Shown piece by piece: positions 29,804 through 39,815 of a stretch of 64,000 nucleotides of DNA. The position numbers and the translations under genes were made by a program. The stretch covers positions 62,001-126,000 of the forward strand of contig NZ_CAESCH010000001.1 of NCBI RefSeq assembly GCF_903166545.1, written 5' to 3'. The notes under the pieces are model-generated. The model saw only the letters and a list, made by a program, of their open reading frames with translations. It searched no databases and was not told the DNA's origin. Within the stretch, counting starts at the first letter, position 1; the number at the start of each line of letters is the position of its first letter. The stretch is from Metabacillus schmidteae. GTDB lineage: Bacteria > Bacillota > Bacilli > Bacillales > Bacillaceae.

Positions 29804-31918
29804 CTATGAAACTAGCTCTTTTTGTTCACCAAAAATCGACTTTTCTAATAGTTCTGCTACATCATATGTGCTAACCTTCTCTTCCACTTCCTTCGCTTTT
29901 GTTCCATCACTTAACATCGTTAAACAGTAAGGACATCCTGAGCTGATAACAGACGGGTTAACAGCCAATGCCTGTTCGGTTCTTGCGACATTAATACGGC
30001 TCCCTGTATCTTCTTCTGTCCACATTAGTCCTCCACCTGCTCCACAGCACATCCCTTTCTCACGATTTCGTTCCATCTCAATAAGCTTAACACCCGGTAT
30101 TGCTTTCAAAATGTTTCTCGGCGCGTCATACACTTCATTGTACCTTCCTAAATAACAGGAATCATGGAAGGTGATCGTTTCGTTAACAGGAAGTGTTGGT
30201 TTCAGCTTTCCGGATGCCACCAGTTCTGCAAGTAACTCTGTATGGTGATACACTTCTGCTTCAAGACCAAAATCAGGGTATTCATTTTTAAAAATGTTGT
30301 AAGCATGCGGGTCAATCGTGACGATTTTCTTCACATCATTTTTGACGAATTCATCGATATTTTTTGTTGCAAGCTCTTGGAATAAAAATTCATTTCCTAA
30401 GCGGCGAGGTGTGTCCCCTGAGTTTTTCTCTTTGTTTCCAAGGATCGCAAACTTCACGCCAGCTTCATTTAAGAGTTTAGCAAATGATAGGGCAATCTTT
30501 TGACTGCGATTATCATAAGATCCCATTGAACCAACCCAGAATAGGTATTCAAACTCTTCTCCTGCTTTGCTCATTTCCTTCACTGTTGGAATAATCACAT
30601 CTTCGCGGGCTTCCCGCCATGTTTCTTTTTCCTTACGGTTAAGGCCCCATGGATTTCCCTGGCGCTCTATATTTGTCATCGCACGCTGTGCATCTGCGTC
30701 CATTTTCCCTTCTGTCAGCACAAGATAGCGGCGCATATCAATAATTTTATCAACATGTTCATTCATAACAGGACATTGATCCTCACAATTGCGGCATGTT
30801 GTACAGGCCCAAATTTCTTCTTCTGTAATAACATCTCCGATTAAGGACGCGTGATATCCGGTAGTTGTAGCAGCCGATTCCTGGGCACCGGAGCCCGCAG
30901 CCATCATCGCAATTTGATTTCCTTTTGTGTTATTGAAGGCAACTGCCGGTACCCATGGTTGCTTTTGTGTCACGGCAGCACCTGTAAAGGTTAAATGATC
31001 TCTAAGCTTAATAATTAAGTCCATCGGTGATAGCATTTTTCCTGTGCCTGTTGCCGGGCACATGTTTGTACAGCGGCCACATTCTACACAGGCATATAAA
31101 TCAATTAACTGCGGCTGTGTAAATTCCTCAATTTTTCCGACCCCAAACGTTTCCTGTGTTTCATCTTCAAAATCGATTTTTTCAAGCTTCCCGGGATTTG
31201 ATGTGCGATTAAAATACACATTCGCCGGCCCAGCAATTAAGTGGGCATGCTTTGATTGAGGGACATATACTAAAAATGTTAATAAAAATAGTAAGTGAAC
31301 CCACCATGCGATATAGAAGATAACGATAGATCCTGTTTCTCCTACAAACCCTAAGATAAAGGCAAAGGAAGACGCAAGCGGCTCAGACCAAGTAAGGTCA
31401 TGCCCATGCCTTAGGAGTCCCATTCCGTTTCCAAGTAACACCGAAAGCATAAGCCCACCGATAAAAAGTAGGACAAGCCCTGATTTAAATCCTCTTTTTA
31501 ATCGGACAAGCTTCTCGACATAGCGGCGATGAAAAGCCCAAACGACTGCCACTAAAATCATAAATGTGACAATTTCCTGGAAAAACGTGAATGCCGGGTA
31601 CAGCGGTCCAAGCGGGAGATGTGCCCCTGGTATGAGTCCCTTAATGATGAAGTCAATCGCTCCGAATTGGACGAGAATAAATCCATAGAAAAACATGACA
31701 TGAATGATTCCACTCTTTTTATCCTTTAAAAGCTTTTTTTGACCAAATACATTGACCCATATTTTTTCGAGTCTTTCCTTCACTTTGCCATCGAATTCAA
31801 CCTTTTTTCCAAGCTTAATATACGCCATTCTTGTTCGAATTAAATAAACAAAGAGATGAATTGCGTAAGCGGTTACAATTAAAAATGCTACAACATTTAC
31901 CCATAATAATGCATCCAC
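29804..31918 (-). CDS. fadF: FadF, membrane Fe-S oxidoreductase of beta-oxidation
   Basis: 704 residues with a GTG start (GGGGGA eight bases upstream); an earlier TTG would add 18 residues not seen in B. subtilis YwjF. Five or so membrane helices in residues 1-240, two 4Fe-4S motifs (CVECGRCTNMCPA near 275 and CTTCRNCEDQCPV near 375), then two CCG domains (MCCGAGGGLMW, SGCPYCLTML). Related to HdrDE/glycerol-3-phosphate dehydrogenase C. It probably takes electrons from acyl-CoA dehydrogenase/ETF to menaquinone. First gene of the operon. Confidence 0.93.
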   Translation of the reverse strand: MDALLWVNVVAFLIVTAYAIHLFVYLIRTRMAYIKLGKKVEFDGKVKERLEKIWVNVFGQKKLLKDKKSGIIHVMFFYGFILVQFGAIDFIIKGLIPGAHLPLGPLYPAFTFFQEIVTFMILVAVVWAFHRRYVEKLVRLKRGFKSGLVLLFIGGLMLSVLLGNGMGLLRHGHDLTWSEPLASSFAFILGFVGETGSIVIFYIAWWVHLLFLLTFLVYVPQSKHAHLIAGPANVYFNRTSNPGKLEKIDFEDETQETFGVGKIEEFTQPQLIDLYACVECGRCTNMCPATGTGKMLSPMDLIIKLRDHLTFTGAAVTQKQPWVPAVAFNNTKGNQIAMMAAGSGAQESAATTTGYHASLIGDVITEEEIWACTTCRNCEDQCPVMNEHVDKIIDMRRYLVLTEGKMDADAQRAMTNIERQGNPWGLNRKEKETWREAREDVIIPTVKEMSKAGEEFEYLFWVGSMGSYDNRSQKIALSFAKLLNEAGVKFAILGNKEKNSGDTPRRLGNEFLFQELATKNIDEFVKNDVKKIVTIDPHAYNIFKNEYPDFGLEAEVYHHTELLAELVASGKLKPTLPVNETITFHDSCYLGRYNEVYDAPRNILKAIPGVKLIEMERNREKGMCCGAGGGLMWTEEDTGSRINVARTEQALAVNPSVISSGCPYCLTMLSDGTKAKEVEEKVSTYDVAELLEKSIFGEQKELVS

Positions 31919-32005
31919 TTTTATTTTCCCCCAATCTCCCATTTGTTGCGGTCTATGACCTTTCCCCTTCAAAAGGCAGCTATATTATACTCCTATCATA
32001 ATAAA

Positions 32006-32023
32006 TGAATGAGCATTCAGTCA
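32006..32023. promoter_or_regulatory. FadR-like box upstream of fadF
   Basis: On the minus strand the 18-mer at 32006-32023 matches the B. subtilis FadR site TGAATGAMTANTCATTCA at 16 of 18 positions (TGACTGAATGCTCATTCA). It lies 88 bases before the fadF start, in the expected promoter region of the acyl-CoA operon. Confidence 0.7.
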
Positions 32024-32175
32024 ATATATTTTTGCTTGCTTGCTACAATGTATTCGGTTCTCATTTGATTCATGCTTAAAGTAGAAAACCATGAGCTACC
32101 CCTCAGAATAAAAATGCAAACAGAAGTAAAACCTATTATGAAATATTGCAGGAATGCTGCTAGGAGGTATGGCGG

Positions 32176-33378
32176 TTGAAACTATTTTTCATCATTAGCT
32201 TTATCATAGTGGCGCTAATTTGCTGGATTATTGTAGATTATCATCTCGGGAGAAAGAGTCATCTTCTAAAATCAAAATATACACAATATTCACCTAGAAA
32301 AAGTGATATCACCTTATTTACGGACGGAGATTCTTTATACAAGGACTTATTTGAGCACATTAAAAATAGCAGGATAAGCATTCACGTGCTATTCTTTATC
32401 ATAAAAAATGATCAAATCAGCCATGAATTCCTGTCTCTTTTAGGCGAAAAAGCTAGCCAAGGTATTGAAGTCAGACTGCTTGTTGATTATGTTGGCAGCT
32501 CTAAATTAACTAAACGTAAAATTGCTACCTTAAAGGAGAAAGGTGTGCGTGTTACCCATTCTCATAAACCTAAACTTCCCTTTCTTTTTTACACGCTTCA
32601 AGCTCGGAATCATCGAAAAATTACTGTTATAGATGGTTTGATTGGCTATTTAGGCGGGTTTAATATAGGTAAGGAATACATTGGTCAGGATCCAAAGCTT
32701 GGCTTTTGGAGAGACTTTCACCTAAAAATAACCGGTGAAGGTGTAACAGATTTACAGACGCAATTTTTAACCGATTGGTATGATTCAACTGGTGAAAATG
32801 ATTTGGAAGAGGCCCGGTATTTTCCAGCGCAGATCGCAGGTAAAAGTACTCAATTTTTTATCTCTACATATGGTGAAAACCTGGAAAAGCATTTCATCTC
32901 ATTTATCAAAGATGCAAAATATGAAATACTCATTTGCTCACCATATTTTATTCCGGGAAAAAGAATACTTGATGAATTGCTGGCCGCTATAACGAGAGGA
33001 GTAAAGGTCAAGATCACAGTACCAATGAACAAAGATCATCCTTTAGTAAAGGAAGCTTCCTATCCGTACTTCCGTCCATTGCTTTTAGCTGGATGCGAAA
33101 TTTATCAATACTATCATGGCTTTTATCATGCCAAAATGATTATGATCGATGACCATTTTTGTGATATTGGTACCGCAAACTTTGATAAACGAAGCTTTTA
33201 TTTAAATGATGAAATGAACTGTTTAATTTATGACAAAAAATTAATTGCGGAAGTCAAACAGTTTGTCTATAAAGATTTTCATCGATCACAATTACTAACG
33301 TATGAACGTTACCAAAAAAGACCGTTTTTTCAGCGACTTAAAGAAGCATTTGCTACACTAGTTTCGCACTTTTTATAA
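32176..33378 (+). CDS. clsB: Cardiolipin synthase (YwjE/ClsB type)
   Basis: 400 residues. One N-terminal membrane helix (FFIISFIIVALICWIIV), then two phospholipase D motifs: HRKITVIDG near residue 155 and HAKMIMIDDHFCDIGTANFD near 315. It joins two phosphatidylglycerol molecules into cardiolipin. TTG start with AGGAGG eight bases upstream. Divergent from fadF and followed after 27 bp by uvsE, the same order as ywjE-ywjD in B. subtilis. Confidence 0.9.
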   Translation: MKLFFIISFIIVALICWIIVDYHLGRKSHLLKSKYTQYSPRKSDITLFTDGDSLYKDLFEHIKNSRISIHVLFFIIKNDQISHEFLSLLGEKASQGIEVRLLVDYVGSSKLTKRKIATLKEKGVRVTHSHKPKLPFLFYTLQARNHRKITVIDGLIGYLGGFNIGKEYIGQDPKLGFWRDFHLKITGEGVTDLQTQFLTDWYDSTGENDLEEARYFPAQIAGKSTQFFISTYGENLEKHFISFIKDAKYEILICSPYFIPGKRILDELLAAITRGVKVKITVPMNKDHPLVKEASYPYFRPLLLAGCEIYQYYHGFYHAKMIMIDDHFCDIGTANFDKRSFYLNDEMNCLIYDKKLIAEVKQFVYKDFHRSQLLTYERYQKRPFFQRLKEAFATLVSHFL

Positions 33379-33405
33379 GCTAAAAAGCGGCAAAGGAGGA
33401 GTCCA

Positions 33406-34362
33406 ATGATTATTCGCTTTGGATATGTATCGCACGCTCTTTCCCTTTGGGACTGCTCCCCTGCTAAATCGTTAACCTTTACGCGTTGGAAAAAACTCGA
33501 CGAAGAGGAGCGGCATGACCAGCTTTTATATGTCACAAAACAGAACCTGGAACATACATTGCGCATGATTCACTATAATATTGCCCATGAAATATGGGTA
33601 TATCGCTTATCCTCATCGATTGTTCCATTGGCCACACATCCTGAGGTGCTATGGGATTATCGGACACCATTTAAGGATCTTCTTTTGGAAATTGGAACAC
33701 TTGTAAAAAAATACAAGCTGCGTGTGAGTTTTCACCCAAACCAATTCACACTATTTACGAGCGATAAAAAGCATATAACCAAAAATGCTGTTAGTGACAT
33801 GTCTTATCATTATGATGTTCTAGACGCAATGGGTCTGGCAGATGAGGCAATTATCAATATCCATGTTGGCGGCGCTTATGGAGATAAACAAAAAGCAACC
33901 GAGCGTTTTCATCAAAACATAAAAAGTTTGCCTGCACATATCAAAAAAAGAATGACACTTGAAAATGATGATAAAACCTATACCACCTCAGAAACCTTAG
34001 CTATTTGCCAGAAGGAACAAATTCCCCTTCTATTTGATTACCATCATTATATGGCTAATAAAGAAGCGGATGAAAAGGTTGAAGAGCTGCTACCTACTAT
34101 TTTCCCAACATGGGACTGGGTGGGGCTGCATCCAAAAATTCATGTTTCTTCCCCTAAGTCTGAGAAGGAATTTCGAAGTCATGCCGATTATGTAGATTCA
34201 GAGTTTTTAATGCCTTTATTGAAGGTATTGAAAGAAATGAATGTTGATATAGATTTCATGATCGAAGCGAAGCAAAAAGATAAAGCTGCATTGAAGCTTT
34301 GCGAAGATATTTCGAAGATTCGGGGAGTAAAACGGATAGGCGGAGCTACGATTCAGTGGTAG
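33406..34362 (+). CDS. uvsE: UV DNA damage endonuclease
   Basis: 318 residues of the UvsE/UVDE TIM-barrel family: [89 protein letters not shown] and [12 protein letters not shown] hold the metal-binding His/Glu residues. It nicks 5' of UV photoproducts independently of UvrABC. In B. subtilis it is a sporulation gene (ywjD). RBS AAGGAGG. Confidence 0.93.
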   Translation: MIIRFGYVSHALSLWDCSPAKSLTFTRWKKLDEEERHDQLLYVTKQNLEHTLRMIHYNIAHEIWVYRLSSSIVPLATHPEVLWDYRTPFKDLLLEIGTLVKKYKLRVSFHPNQFTLFTSDKKHITKNAVSDMSYHYDVLDAMGLADEAIINIHVGGAYGDKQKATERFHQNIKSLPAHIKKRMTLENDDKTYTTSETLAICQKEQIPLLFDYHHYMANKEADEKVEELLPTIFPTWDWVGLHPKIHVSSPKSEKEFRSHADYVDSEFLMPLLKVLKEMNVDIDFMIEAKQKDKAALKLCEDISKIRGVKRIGGATIQW

Positions 34363-34387
34363 CTTGTACTTGGGATGAAGATTGCGG

Positions 34388-34488
34388 AGATTTATTTGCG
34401 ATTCCCGGATTTTATTTGCTATTTTAGAGATTTTTTTGCGATTCTCAGATTTTATTTGCTATTTTGAATATTTATTTACGATTAGACA
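34388..34488. repeat. Array of five degenerate 20-bp tandem repeats
   Basis: Read on the minus strand five consecutive 20-mers begin AATCGTAAATAAAT, AATAGCAAATAAAA, AATCGCAAAAAAAT, AATAGCAAATAAAA and AATCGCAAATAAAT, each followed by six or seven variable bases. The array lies between the uvsE stop and the argS terminator. A sister array is at 41931-42032. Confidence 0.85.
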
Positions 34489-34509
34489 AAATTCGACTCA
34501 TTTCGAGCA

Positions 34510-34546
34510 AAATAAAACTCAGATGCCCAACAGCATCTGAGTTTTT
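34510..34546. terminator. Bidirectional terminator between uvsE and argS
   Basis: AAACTCAGATGC (34515-34526) pairs with GCATCTGAGTTT (34533-34544), with a T-run on each strand; it serves the convergent uvsE and argS transcripts. Confidence 0.9.
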
Positions 34547-34549
34547 CTT

Positions 34550-36220
34550 TTACATTTTTTCCGGAGCAGAAACCCCAATGATCGTTAACGCGTTTTGTAA
34601 CGTTACTTGAGTTGCCTTCATGAGCCCTAGTCTCGCACGGCTTTTTTCTGTATTTTCAGGATCTAACACTTTTTCAGCGTTGTAGAAGCTGTGTAATGTT
34701 GATGCTAAGTCATAAATGTAATTGGTAATACGGTGTGGAATTCGTTTTTGAGCAGCTTCTGCTACAGCTTGCGGGAATTCTCCAAGCTTTTTCAATAAGT
34801 CGAATTCTTTTTCAGATGAGATTTCATCTAATTTTAGATTCTCCCCAAAAGACAAACCTTGCTCTTCACCTTGACGCAGCATGCTGCAAATACGTGCATG
34901 AGCGTATTGTGCATAGTATACCGGGTTTTCATTTGATTTAGAAACAGCTAAATCAAGGTCAAAATCCATATGAGTGTCCGCACTTCTCATCGCAAAGAAA
35001 TAACGTACTGCATCAAGACCAACCTCTTCTATTAGGTCTCTCATTGTTACAGCTTTTCCTGTGCGCTTACTCATTTTCATTTTTTCACCGTTTTTGTATA
35101 GGTGAACAAGCTGAATGATTTCGACCTCAAGAGTTTCTTTTCCATATCCTAATGCTTCAATCGCCGCTTTCATACGCGGAATATAACCATGGTGGTCTGC
35201 TCCCCATACGTTGATAAGTTTTGTAAAGCCGCGGTCAAGCTTGTCCTTGTGATAAGCAATATCAGGCGTTAAATATGTGTAAGAGCCGTCATTTTTGATT
35301 AATACACGATCCTTGTCATCGCCGAACGTAGTTGAACGGAACCAAGTAGCCCCTTCTTCTTCATAGATATGCCCTTTTTCTTTTAACGCTGCTAGTGCAT
35401 TGTCAATTTTTCCGTTATGGTAAAGAGATGTTTCTGAATACCAAACATCAAAAGGTACACGGAACTCTTCCAGGTCCTCTTTTAATTTTGCCATTTCGTA
35501 TTTTAAGCCGTATTCTCTGAAGAAAGCTAAACGCTCTTCACTTGATTGCTCAACAAATTTATCGCCATACTCTGCTGCAAGCTTTTTCCCGATGCCAATG
35601 ATGTCTTCTCCATGATAGCCATCTTCTGGCATTTCCGTGTCTTTTCCTAATGCTTGTAAATAACGTGCTTCAACAGATAGAGCCAGGTTATTGATTTGGT
35701 TTCCGGCATCATTAATGTAATATTCGCGGGATACATCATAGCCTGCTTTTGCTAAAACATTACATAATGAATCACCAACAGCTGCACCACGTGCGTGACC
35801 AAGGTGAAGGTCTCCGGTCGGGTTTGCTGAAACAAACTCTACTTGAACTTTTTCATTGTTTCCGATGTTTGTTTCACCATAGCTTGTGCCCGTCTTTAAG
35901 ATTGTTGGAATTAAGTCTGTTAAGTAGCTATTATTCATATAAAAGTTGATAAACCCGGGACCTGCGATTTCAATTTTATCAATAGATCCTTTTTGCTTAT
36001 CAAAATTCGCTACAATGTCTTCTGCAATCATACGAGGAGCTTTCTTTGCTACACGTGCCAGCTGCATCGCCATGTTTGTGGAGTAATCTCCATGCGCTTT
36101 TTCTTTTGGTAGTTCTAATAATACATCAGGAATTTGGGCTTCTTCTGCCAAGCCTGCTTTTATGACTGCCGCTTTAATTTCTTCTTTTAACCGGTCTTTC
36201 ACTTGCTCAACAATATTCAT
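34550..36220 (-). CDS. argS: Arginyl-tRNA synthetase
   Basis: 556 residues. N-terminal additional domain, HIGH-type motif [13 protein letters not shown] near residue 130, KMSK-type [14 protein letters not shown] near 375 and the DALR anticodon-binding C-terminus ([17 protein letters not shown]). It charges tRNA-Arg. Its ATG overlaps the stop of the preceding gene (ATGA), so the two are translationally coupled, as in other Bacilli. Confidence 0.96.
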   Translation of the reverse strand: MNIVEQVKDRLKEEIKAAVIKAGLAEEAQIPDVLLELPKEKAHGDYSTNMAMQLARVAKKAPRMIAEDIVANFDKQKGSIDKIEIAGPGFINFYMNNSYLTDLIPTILKTGTSYGETNIGNNEKVQVEFVSANPTGDLHLGHARGAAVGDSLCNVLAKAGYDVSREYYINDAGNQINNLALSVEARYLQALGKDTEMPEDGYHGEDIIGIGKKLAAEYGDKFVEQSSEERLAFFREYGLKYEMAKLKEDLEEFRVPFDVWYSETSLYHNGKIDNALAALKEKGHIYEEEGATWFRSTTFGDDKDRVLIKNDGSYTYLTPDIAYHKDKLDRGFTKLINVWGADHHGYIPRMKAAIEALGYGKETLEVEIIQLVHLYKNGEKMKMSKRTGKAVTMRDLIEEVGLDAVRYFFAMRSADTHMDFDLDLAVSKSNENPVYYAQYAHARICSMLRQGEEQGLSFGENLKLDEISSEKEFDLLKKLGEFPQAVAEAAQKRIPHRITNYIYDLASTLHSFYNAEKVLDPENTEKSRARLGLMKATQVTLQNALTIIGVSAPEKM

Positions 36221-36648
36221 TTTTTATCCTCCTTGTATGTGATTACGAGTTTATGTACATGTTTTTCATTTTCGTCTATTTGCAAATCATATAAAACAAC
36301 GAGCCTATCTTCAAGCTCTGTATGATCAATTGTCAATGAGTTTGTATTGATTTCAAGCTGAAGTTTTCCAAATGGAGTTGCATAATCAGTCATCGTTTTT
36401 TGTCCTTGGATAAAGCGTTGTTTCATTGTGACAGCTCCGGATCTCATGACCATGACTTCTTCAGGTGCGATTTTCACTGTTGTTTTGACAGATCCAAGCT
36501 CATGCTCTTCATCATATCGAAGGTAAACCGTATTTCCTTTGAGAAATTGCTCACCTGCTGTGGTCATTTCGATTGTCTCTTTATCACCTTCATGCTCTTT
36601 GCGGATCTCTGATAACACATGGATTTGAATAGGCGTGCTTTCCGACAT
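36217..36648 (-). CDS. ywiB: YwiB/DUF1934 beta-barrel protein
   Basis: 143 residues ([59 protein letters not shown]). DUF1934 proteins fold as lipocalin-like small barrels; the role is not known, but the gene is usually next to argS. Stop codon overlaps the argS start. Confidence 0.88.
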   Translation of the reverse strand: MSESTPIQIHVLSEIRKEHEGDKETIEMTTAGEQFLKGNTVYLRYDEEHELGSVKTTVKIAPEEVMVMRSGAVTMKQRFIQGQKTMTDYATPFGKLQLEINTNSLTIDHTELEDRLVVLYDLQIDENEKHVHKLVITYKEDKK

Positions 36649-36722
36649 GCAGACACTCCCTTTCCATCATTCTCCTTTAACTTTAATAGTATAAAGAACC
36701 AAATGCAACTACGCAAGAGGTC

Positions 36723-36754
36723 TTTATGGGACAGAGGGTTCCTTGTCCCATAAA
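36723..36754. repeat. TTTATGGGACA hairpin
   Basis: TTTATGGGACA (36723-36733) pairs with TGTCCCATAAA (36744-36754). The GGGACA/TGTCCC core recalls the larger hairpin at 39628-39674. Located between ywiB and the CAP gene, just downstream of the CAP terminator. Confidence 0.6.
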
Positions 36755-36788
36755 AAAACGACTAACCCTATTAAAGGATTAGTCGTTT
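36753..36788 (-). terminator. Terminator of the CAP-domain gene
   Basis: AAAACGACTAA and TTAGTCGTTTT arms (with CCC/GG inside), eight bases past the stop, ending in a T-run on the minus strand. Confidence 0.85.
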
Positions 36789-36795
36789 TCTATTT

Positions 36796-37491
36796 TTATT
36801 TTCCGATGAATTGTTGAGTCCAGTAGTTACCTTCTGCTACATAGCCCACTCCAATGTGAGTGAAGTTCTTGCTTAGGATGTTTTGGCGGTGTCCTGAGCT
36901 GTTCATCCACGCATTGACTACTTCTTGTGGTGTGCGTTGGCCTTTGGCAATGTTTTCGCCGGCTGCTCTGTAGGAAATACCAAATTGTTTCATCATATCA
37001 AATGGTGAACCGTATGTTGGGCTTGTATGTGAAAAATAATTGTTCTTTTGCATATCAAGTGATTTTTCACGTGCCACTTTGCTTAATTCAAGATCTACCT
37101 TTAAAGCAGGAAGTCCTTGCTTCGCACGTTCTTGGTTTGTTAAGTCAACAACTTGCTGTTCATACTGACTTAATTGATAGCTTGCCTGTTCTTTTGTTTC
37201 CTCAGTTTGAGCTGGTTGTTGCTGAGCAGGTTGTTGTGTTGCTGGCTGCTGCTCAGTTTGTGTTTGCTCTTCTTTTGGTGCTTGTACTTCTGTTTGAGTA
37301 GTAGACTTTTGATAGTTACTGAAATATTGTTTGATCCATTCATCGATTTGCTCGCGATCAAGATTACCTGATTGATAGTAATAGACTTTAGCTTGTGTTG
37401 TGTTAGAAGCTGCATCTGCTTTTTGTGCTATTGGATTTGCCATTAAAAGGGCCGCACCTGCTACGACTGACAAAATCATTTTTTTCTTCAT
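36796..37491 (-). CDS. Secreted CAP/SCP-domain protein (YkwD-like)
   Basis: 231 residues. Signal peptide MKKKMILSVVAGAALLMANP with AxA-type cleavage near KADA, then a Gln/Thr-rich linker (about 70-100) and a C-terminal CAP domain: DLTNQERAKQGLP, YFSHTSPTYGSPFDMM, AAGENIAKGQRTPQEVVNAW, SSGHRQNIL. The family is secreted, often spore- or wall-associated; the activity is unknown. Start at 37491 because AAGGAGG is nine bases upstream. Confidence 0.88.
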   Translation of the reverse strand: MKKKMILSVVAGAALLMANPIAQKADAASNTTQAKVYYYQSGNLDREQIDEWIKQYFSNYQKSTTQTEVQAPKEEQTQTEQQPATQQPAQQQPAQTEETKEQASYQLSQYEQQVVDLTNQERAKQGLPALKVDLELSKVAREKSLDMQKNNYFSHTSPTYGSPFDMMKQFGISYRAAGENIAKGQRTPQEVVNAWMNSSGHRQNILSKNFTHIGVGYVAEGNYWTQQFIGK

Positions 37492-37797
37492 GTATGTCAT
37501 CCTCCTTATCAACTCATGTGCTGACGAGGATATCGTAACATGTGTTTTTTTGTCATATTTGAGGATAATTTTAACAGCTGAATTGTTTCATAGGCGGATA
37601 GTCTTACGAAGTTTGACTTAATGCTCAGAGTCAATCAATGTTTTCATGAACCTATTAGAAAAAGCTGATCTCTCAACAAATGACCTAATAGTTGGAAAAC
37701 AACCCATTATTTTGGTCAAAACATCCTGTTGACATAGTTTTAAAACGGCTTGTTTTTTTACATTTATATCTGTATTATTACAAAGTTTTCAATAAAA
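37492..37797. other. Gene-free stretch between the CAP gene and speB
   Basis: About 300 bases. It must contain the CAP gene promoter on the minus strand; I can see no coding frame, repeat or strong promoter match in it. Confidence 0.4.
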
Positions 37798-37822
37798 AGC
37801 CTGATACACAACGTACCAGGCT
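37798..37822 (-). terminator. speB terminator
   Basis: AGCCTGATAC pairs with GTACCAGGCT apart from one base; on the minus strand it runs into TTTTTATTG. It starts 11 bases past the speB stop. Confidence 0.85.
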
Positions 37823-37832
37823 CCACCCTCTA

Positions 37833-38711
37833 TTATTTTTTCTGAACTAATCCTAAAATCATTTCTCTAATAATTTTACTTGCTGTGTTAGCAGTTTGCT
37901 CAGAGTGATCATAGATAGGAGCAACTTCGACTAAATCAGAGCCAACTACACGTATGTCAGACTTTGCGATTTCATGAATCGAAGCCAGAAGCTCTTTGGA
38001 AGTTATTCCACCGGCATCAACTGTTCCTGTTCCTGGTGCGTGCGCAGGGTCAAGAACATCGATGTCAATCGTTAGGTATACAGGACGTCCAGCCAGCTTT
38101 GGCAGAACTTCTTTTAAAGGCTCCAGCACTTCAAATTTTGAAATGTGCATGCCCACTTCTTTTGCCCAGCGGAATTCTTCTTTCATTCCTGAACGGATTC
38201 CAAAAGAATAAACATTTGTTGGTCCAATTAAATCAGCAATTTTTTTAATTGGAGTGGAGTGAGAAAGTGGCTCACCTTCGTAGTCATCACGTAAATCTGT
38301 GTGAGCGTCAAAATGAATAATCGCAAGATCAGGATACTTTTTATACATAGCTTTCATAACCGGCCATGATACAAGGTGCTCTCCGCCCATTCCTAATGGA
38401 AACTTATCATCTGCCAGTAGTTGATCAATGTATTCCTCGATCAATTCGATGCTTTTTTGCGGATTACCAAATGGCAGCGGAATATCACCAGCATCAAAGT
38501 ATTTTACTTCTTCTAATTCACGATCTAAGTAAGGGCTGTATTCTTCAAGACCGATTGACACTTCACGAATACGCGCCGGGCCGAAGCGTGAGCCTGGACG
38601 ATAGCTTACTGTCCAATCCATCGGCATGCCGTAGATTACCGCTTCACTTTCTTCGTAGCTTGGGTGGCTTTTAATAAATACATTACCTGAATAAGCTTCA
38701 TCAAATTTCAT
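37833..38711 (-). CDS. speB: Agmatinase
   Basis: 292 residues, MKFDEAYSG start with GGAGG eight bases upstream. Ureohydrolase manganese motifs: GGEHLVSWP, IIHFDAHTDLR and TIDIDVLDPAHAPGTGT. It splits agmatine to putrescine and urea, the second step of the arginine decarboxylase route. It follows speE in the same transcript, so product and user of putrescine are made together. Nearly identical to B. subtilis SpeB. Confidence 0.96.
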   Translation of the reverse strand: MKFDEAYSGNVFIKSHPSYEESEAVIYGMPMDWTVSYRPGSRFGPARIREVSIGLEEYSPYLDRELEEVKYFDAGDIPLPFGNPQKSIELIEEYIDQLLADDKFPLGMGGEHLVSWPVMKAMYKKYPDLAIIHFDAHTDLRDDYEGEPLSHSTPIKKIADLIGPTNVYSFGIRSGMKEEFRWAKEVGMHISKFEVLEPLKEVLPKLAGRPVYLTIDIDVLDPAHAPGTGTVDAGGITSKELLASIHEIAKSDIRVVGSDLVEVAPIYDHSEQTANTASKIIREMILGLVQKK

Positions 38712-38727
38712 GAACATTACCTCCATT

Positions 38728-38760
38728 CAAAAAGTGAGAGATCTGCCTCTCTCACTTTTC
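38728..38760 (-). terminator. Hairpin between speE and speB
   Basis: AAAAGTGAGAG and CTCTCACTTTT arms. It lies between two genes of one operon, so it would reduce, not abolish, speB transcription, or shape mRNA decay. Confidence 0.75.
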
Positions 38761-38769
38761 TTTTTCTAT

Positions 38770-39600
38770 TTACTTAATTAAATCACTTACAAACTTAGGT
38801 AAAACAAAGCAAGCTTTGTGTAATTCTTTTGTGTAGTATTTTGTTTCAATTTCATGGAAGCGATCTTCACTTACCTCTAGTGGGTCGTGTTTTTTCGAAC
38901 CGATTGTGAATGTCCACAGTCCACTTGGATATGTTGGAATGTTCGCTGTGTATAGACGTGTGATTGGGAAAATTTCCTTAACGTCACGTTGAACATTCGT
39001 AATTAATTCCGGTGTGAACCAAGGGTTGTCCGTTTGAGCTACGAAAACACCGTCTTCTTTTAATGCTTTCGAGATACCAGCATAGAAGCCTTTCGTAAAT
39101 AGGTTTACTGCAGGTCCCATTGGTTCTGTAGAATCAACCATGATTACATCATATTCATTTTCACTTTCTGCGATATGCATGAAGCCGTCGCCTACTTTTA
39201 CTTCTACACGAGGATCATCAAGCTTACCAGCGATTTCCGGAAGAAACTTTTTAGAGTACTCGATTACTTTTCCATCGATATCAACAAGTGTCGCTTTTTT
39301 CACTTGTGGGTGTTTTAACACTTCACGGATAACACCACCGTCTCCACCACCAACAACTAGCACATTCTCAGGGTTTGGGTGAGTAAACAAAGGAACATGT
39401 GCCACCATTTCATGATAAACAAACTCGTCCTTCTGTGAAGTCATTACCATACCATCAAGAAACAACATGTTTCCGAACTCTTCTGTCTCCACCATTTCTA
39501 AATATTGAAAATCAGTTTGCTCTGTATGTAACGTTTGTTTAACTTTTAACGTAATTCCAAAATTCTTCGTTTGCTTCTCTGTATACCATAACTCACTCAT
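38770..39600 (-). CDS. speE: Spermidine synthase
   Basis: 276 residues, start [10 protein letters not shown] (AAAGGATG RBS). Aminopropyltransferase motifs: [37 protein letters not shown] and the catalytic [13 protein letters not shown]. It transfers an aminopropyl group from decarboxylated SAM to putrescine. A perfect 21-bp-arm hairpin lies in its leader (39628-39674). Confidence 0.95.
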   Translation of the reverse strand: MSELWYTEKQTKNFGITLKVKQTLHTEQTDFQYLEMVETEEFGNMLFLDGMVMTSQKDEFVYHEMVAHVPLFTHPNPENVLVVGGGDGGVIREVLKHPQVKKATLVDIDGKVIEYSKKFLPEIAGKLDDPRVEVKVGDGFMHIAESENEYDVIMVDSTEPMGPAVNLFTKGFYAGISKALKEDGVFVAQTDNPWFTPELITNVQRDVKEIFPITRLYTANIPTYPSGLWTFTIGSKKHDPLEVSEDRFHEIETKYYTKELHKACFVLPKFVSDLIK

Positions 39601-39627
39601 GTTAACCATCCTTTCTATTTGGGACGA

Positions 39628-39674
39628 GGGGACAGGTTCTGTGTCCCAAAAAATGGGACACAGAACCTGTCCCC
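39628..39674. repeat. GGGACAGG hairpin in the speE leader
   Basis: Two exact 21-base arms (39628-39648 and 39654-39674) around five A residues; the arms read GGGGACAGGTTCTGTG plus TCCCA. Strong and symmetrical, 28 bases upstream of speE and in the divergent promoter region shared with pbpG. GGGACAGGTTC-type inverted repeats recur in Bacillus genomes. Confidence 0.85.
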
Positions 39675-39815
39675 CTGTCCCTTCAAACTATACATGAATC
39701 TAGCAGAAAATGAGAAAAAAAGCTATGACTTTTTTTCAAAATGTTTAAAATTCCGATAAAAGGCTCATAATGGCTAACAGTATGTCTTTAATGATGAATA
39801 TAGGAGGTGAGCTTC

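Noticed and set aside
31919..31972. Upstream TTG start giving FadF 18 more residues
   Set aside because: No RBS, and the extra residues are absent from B. subtilis YwjF; the GTG at 31918 has GGGGGA at the right distance.
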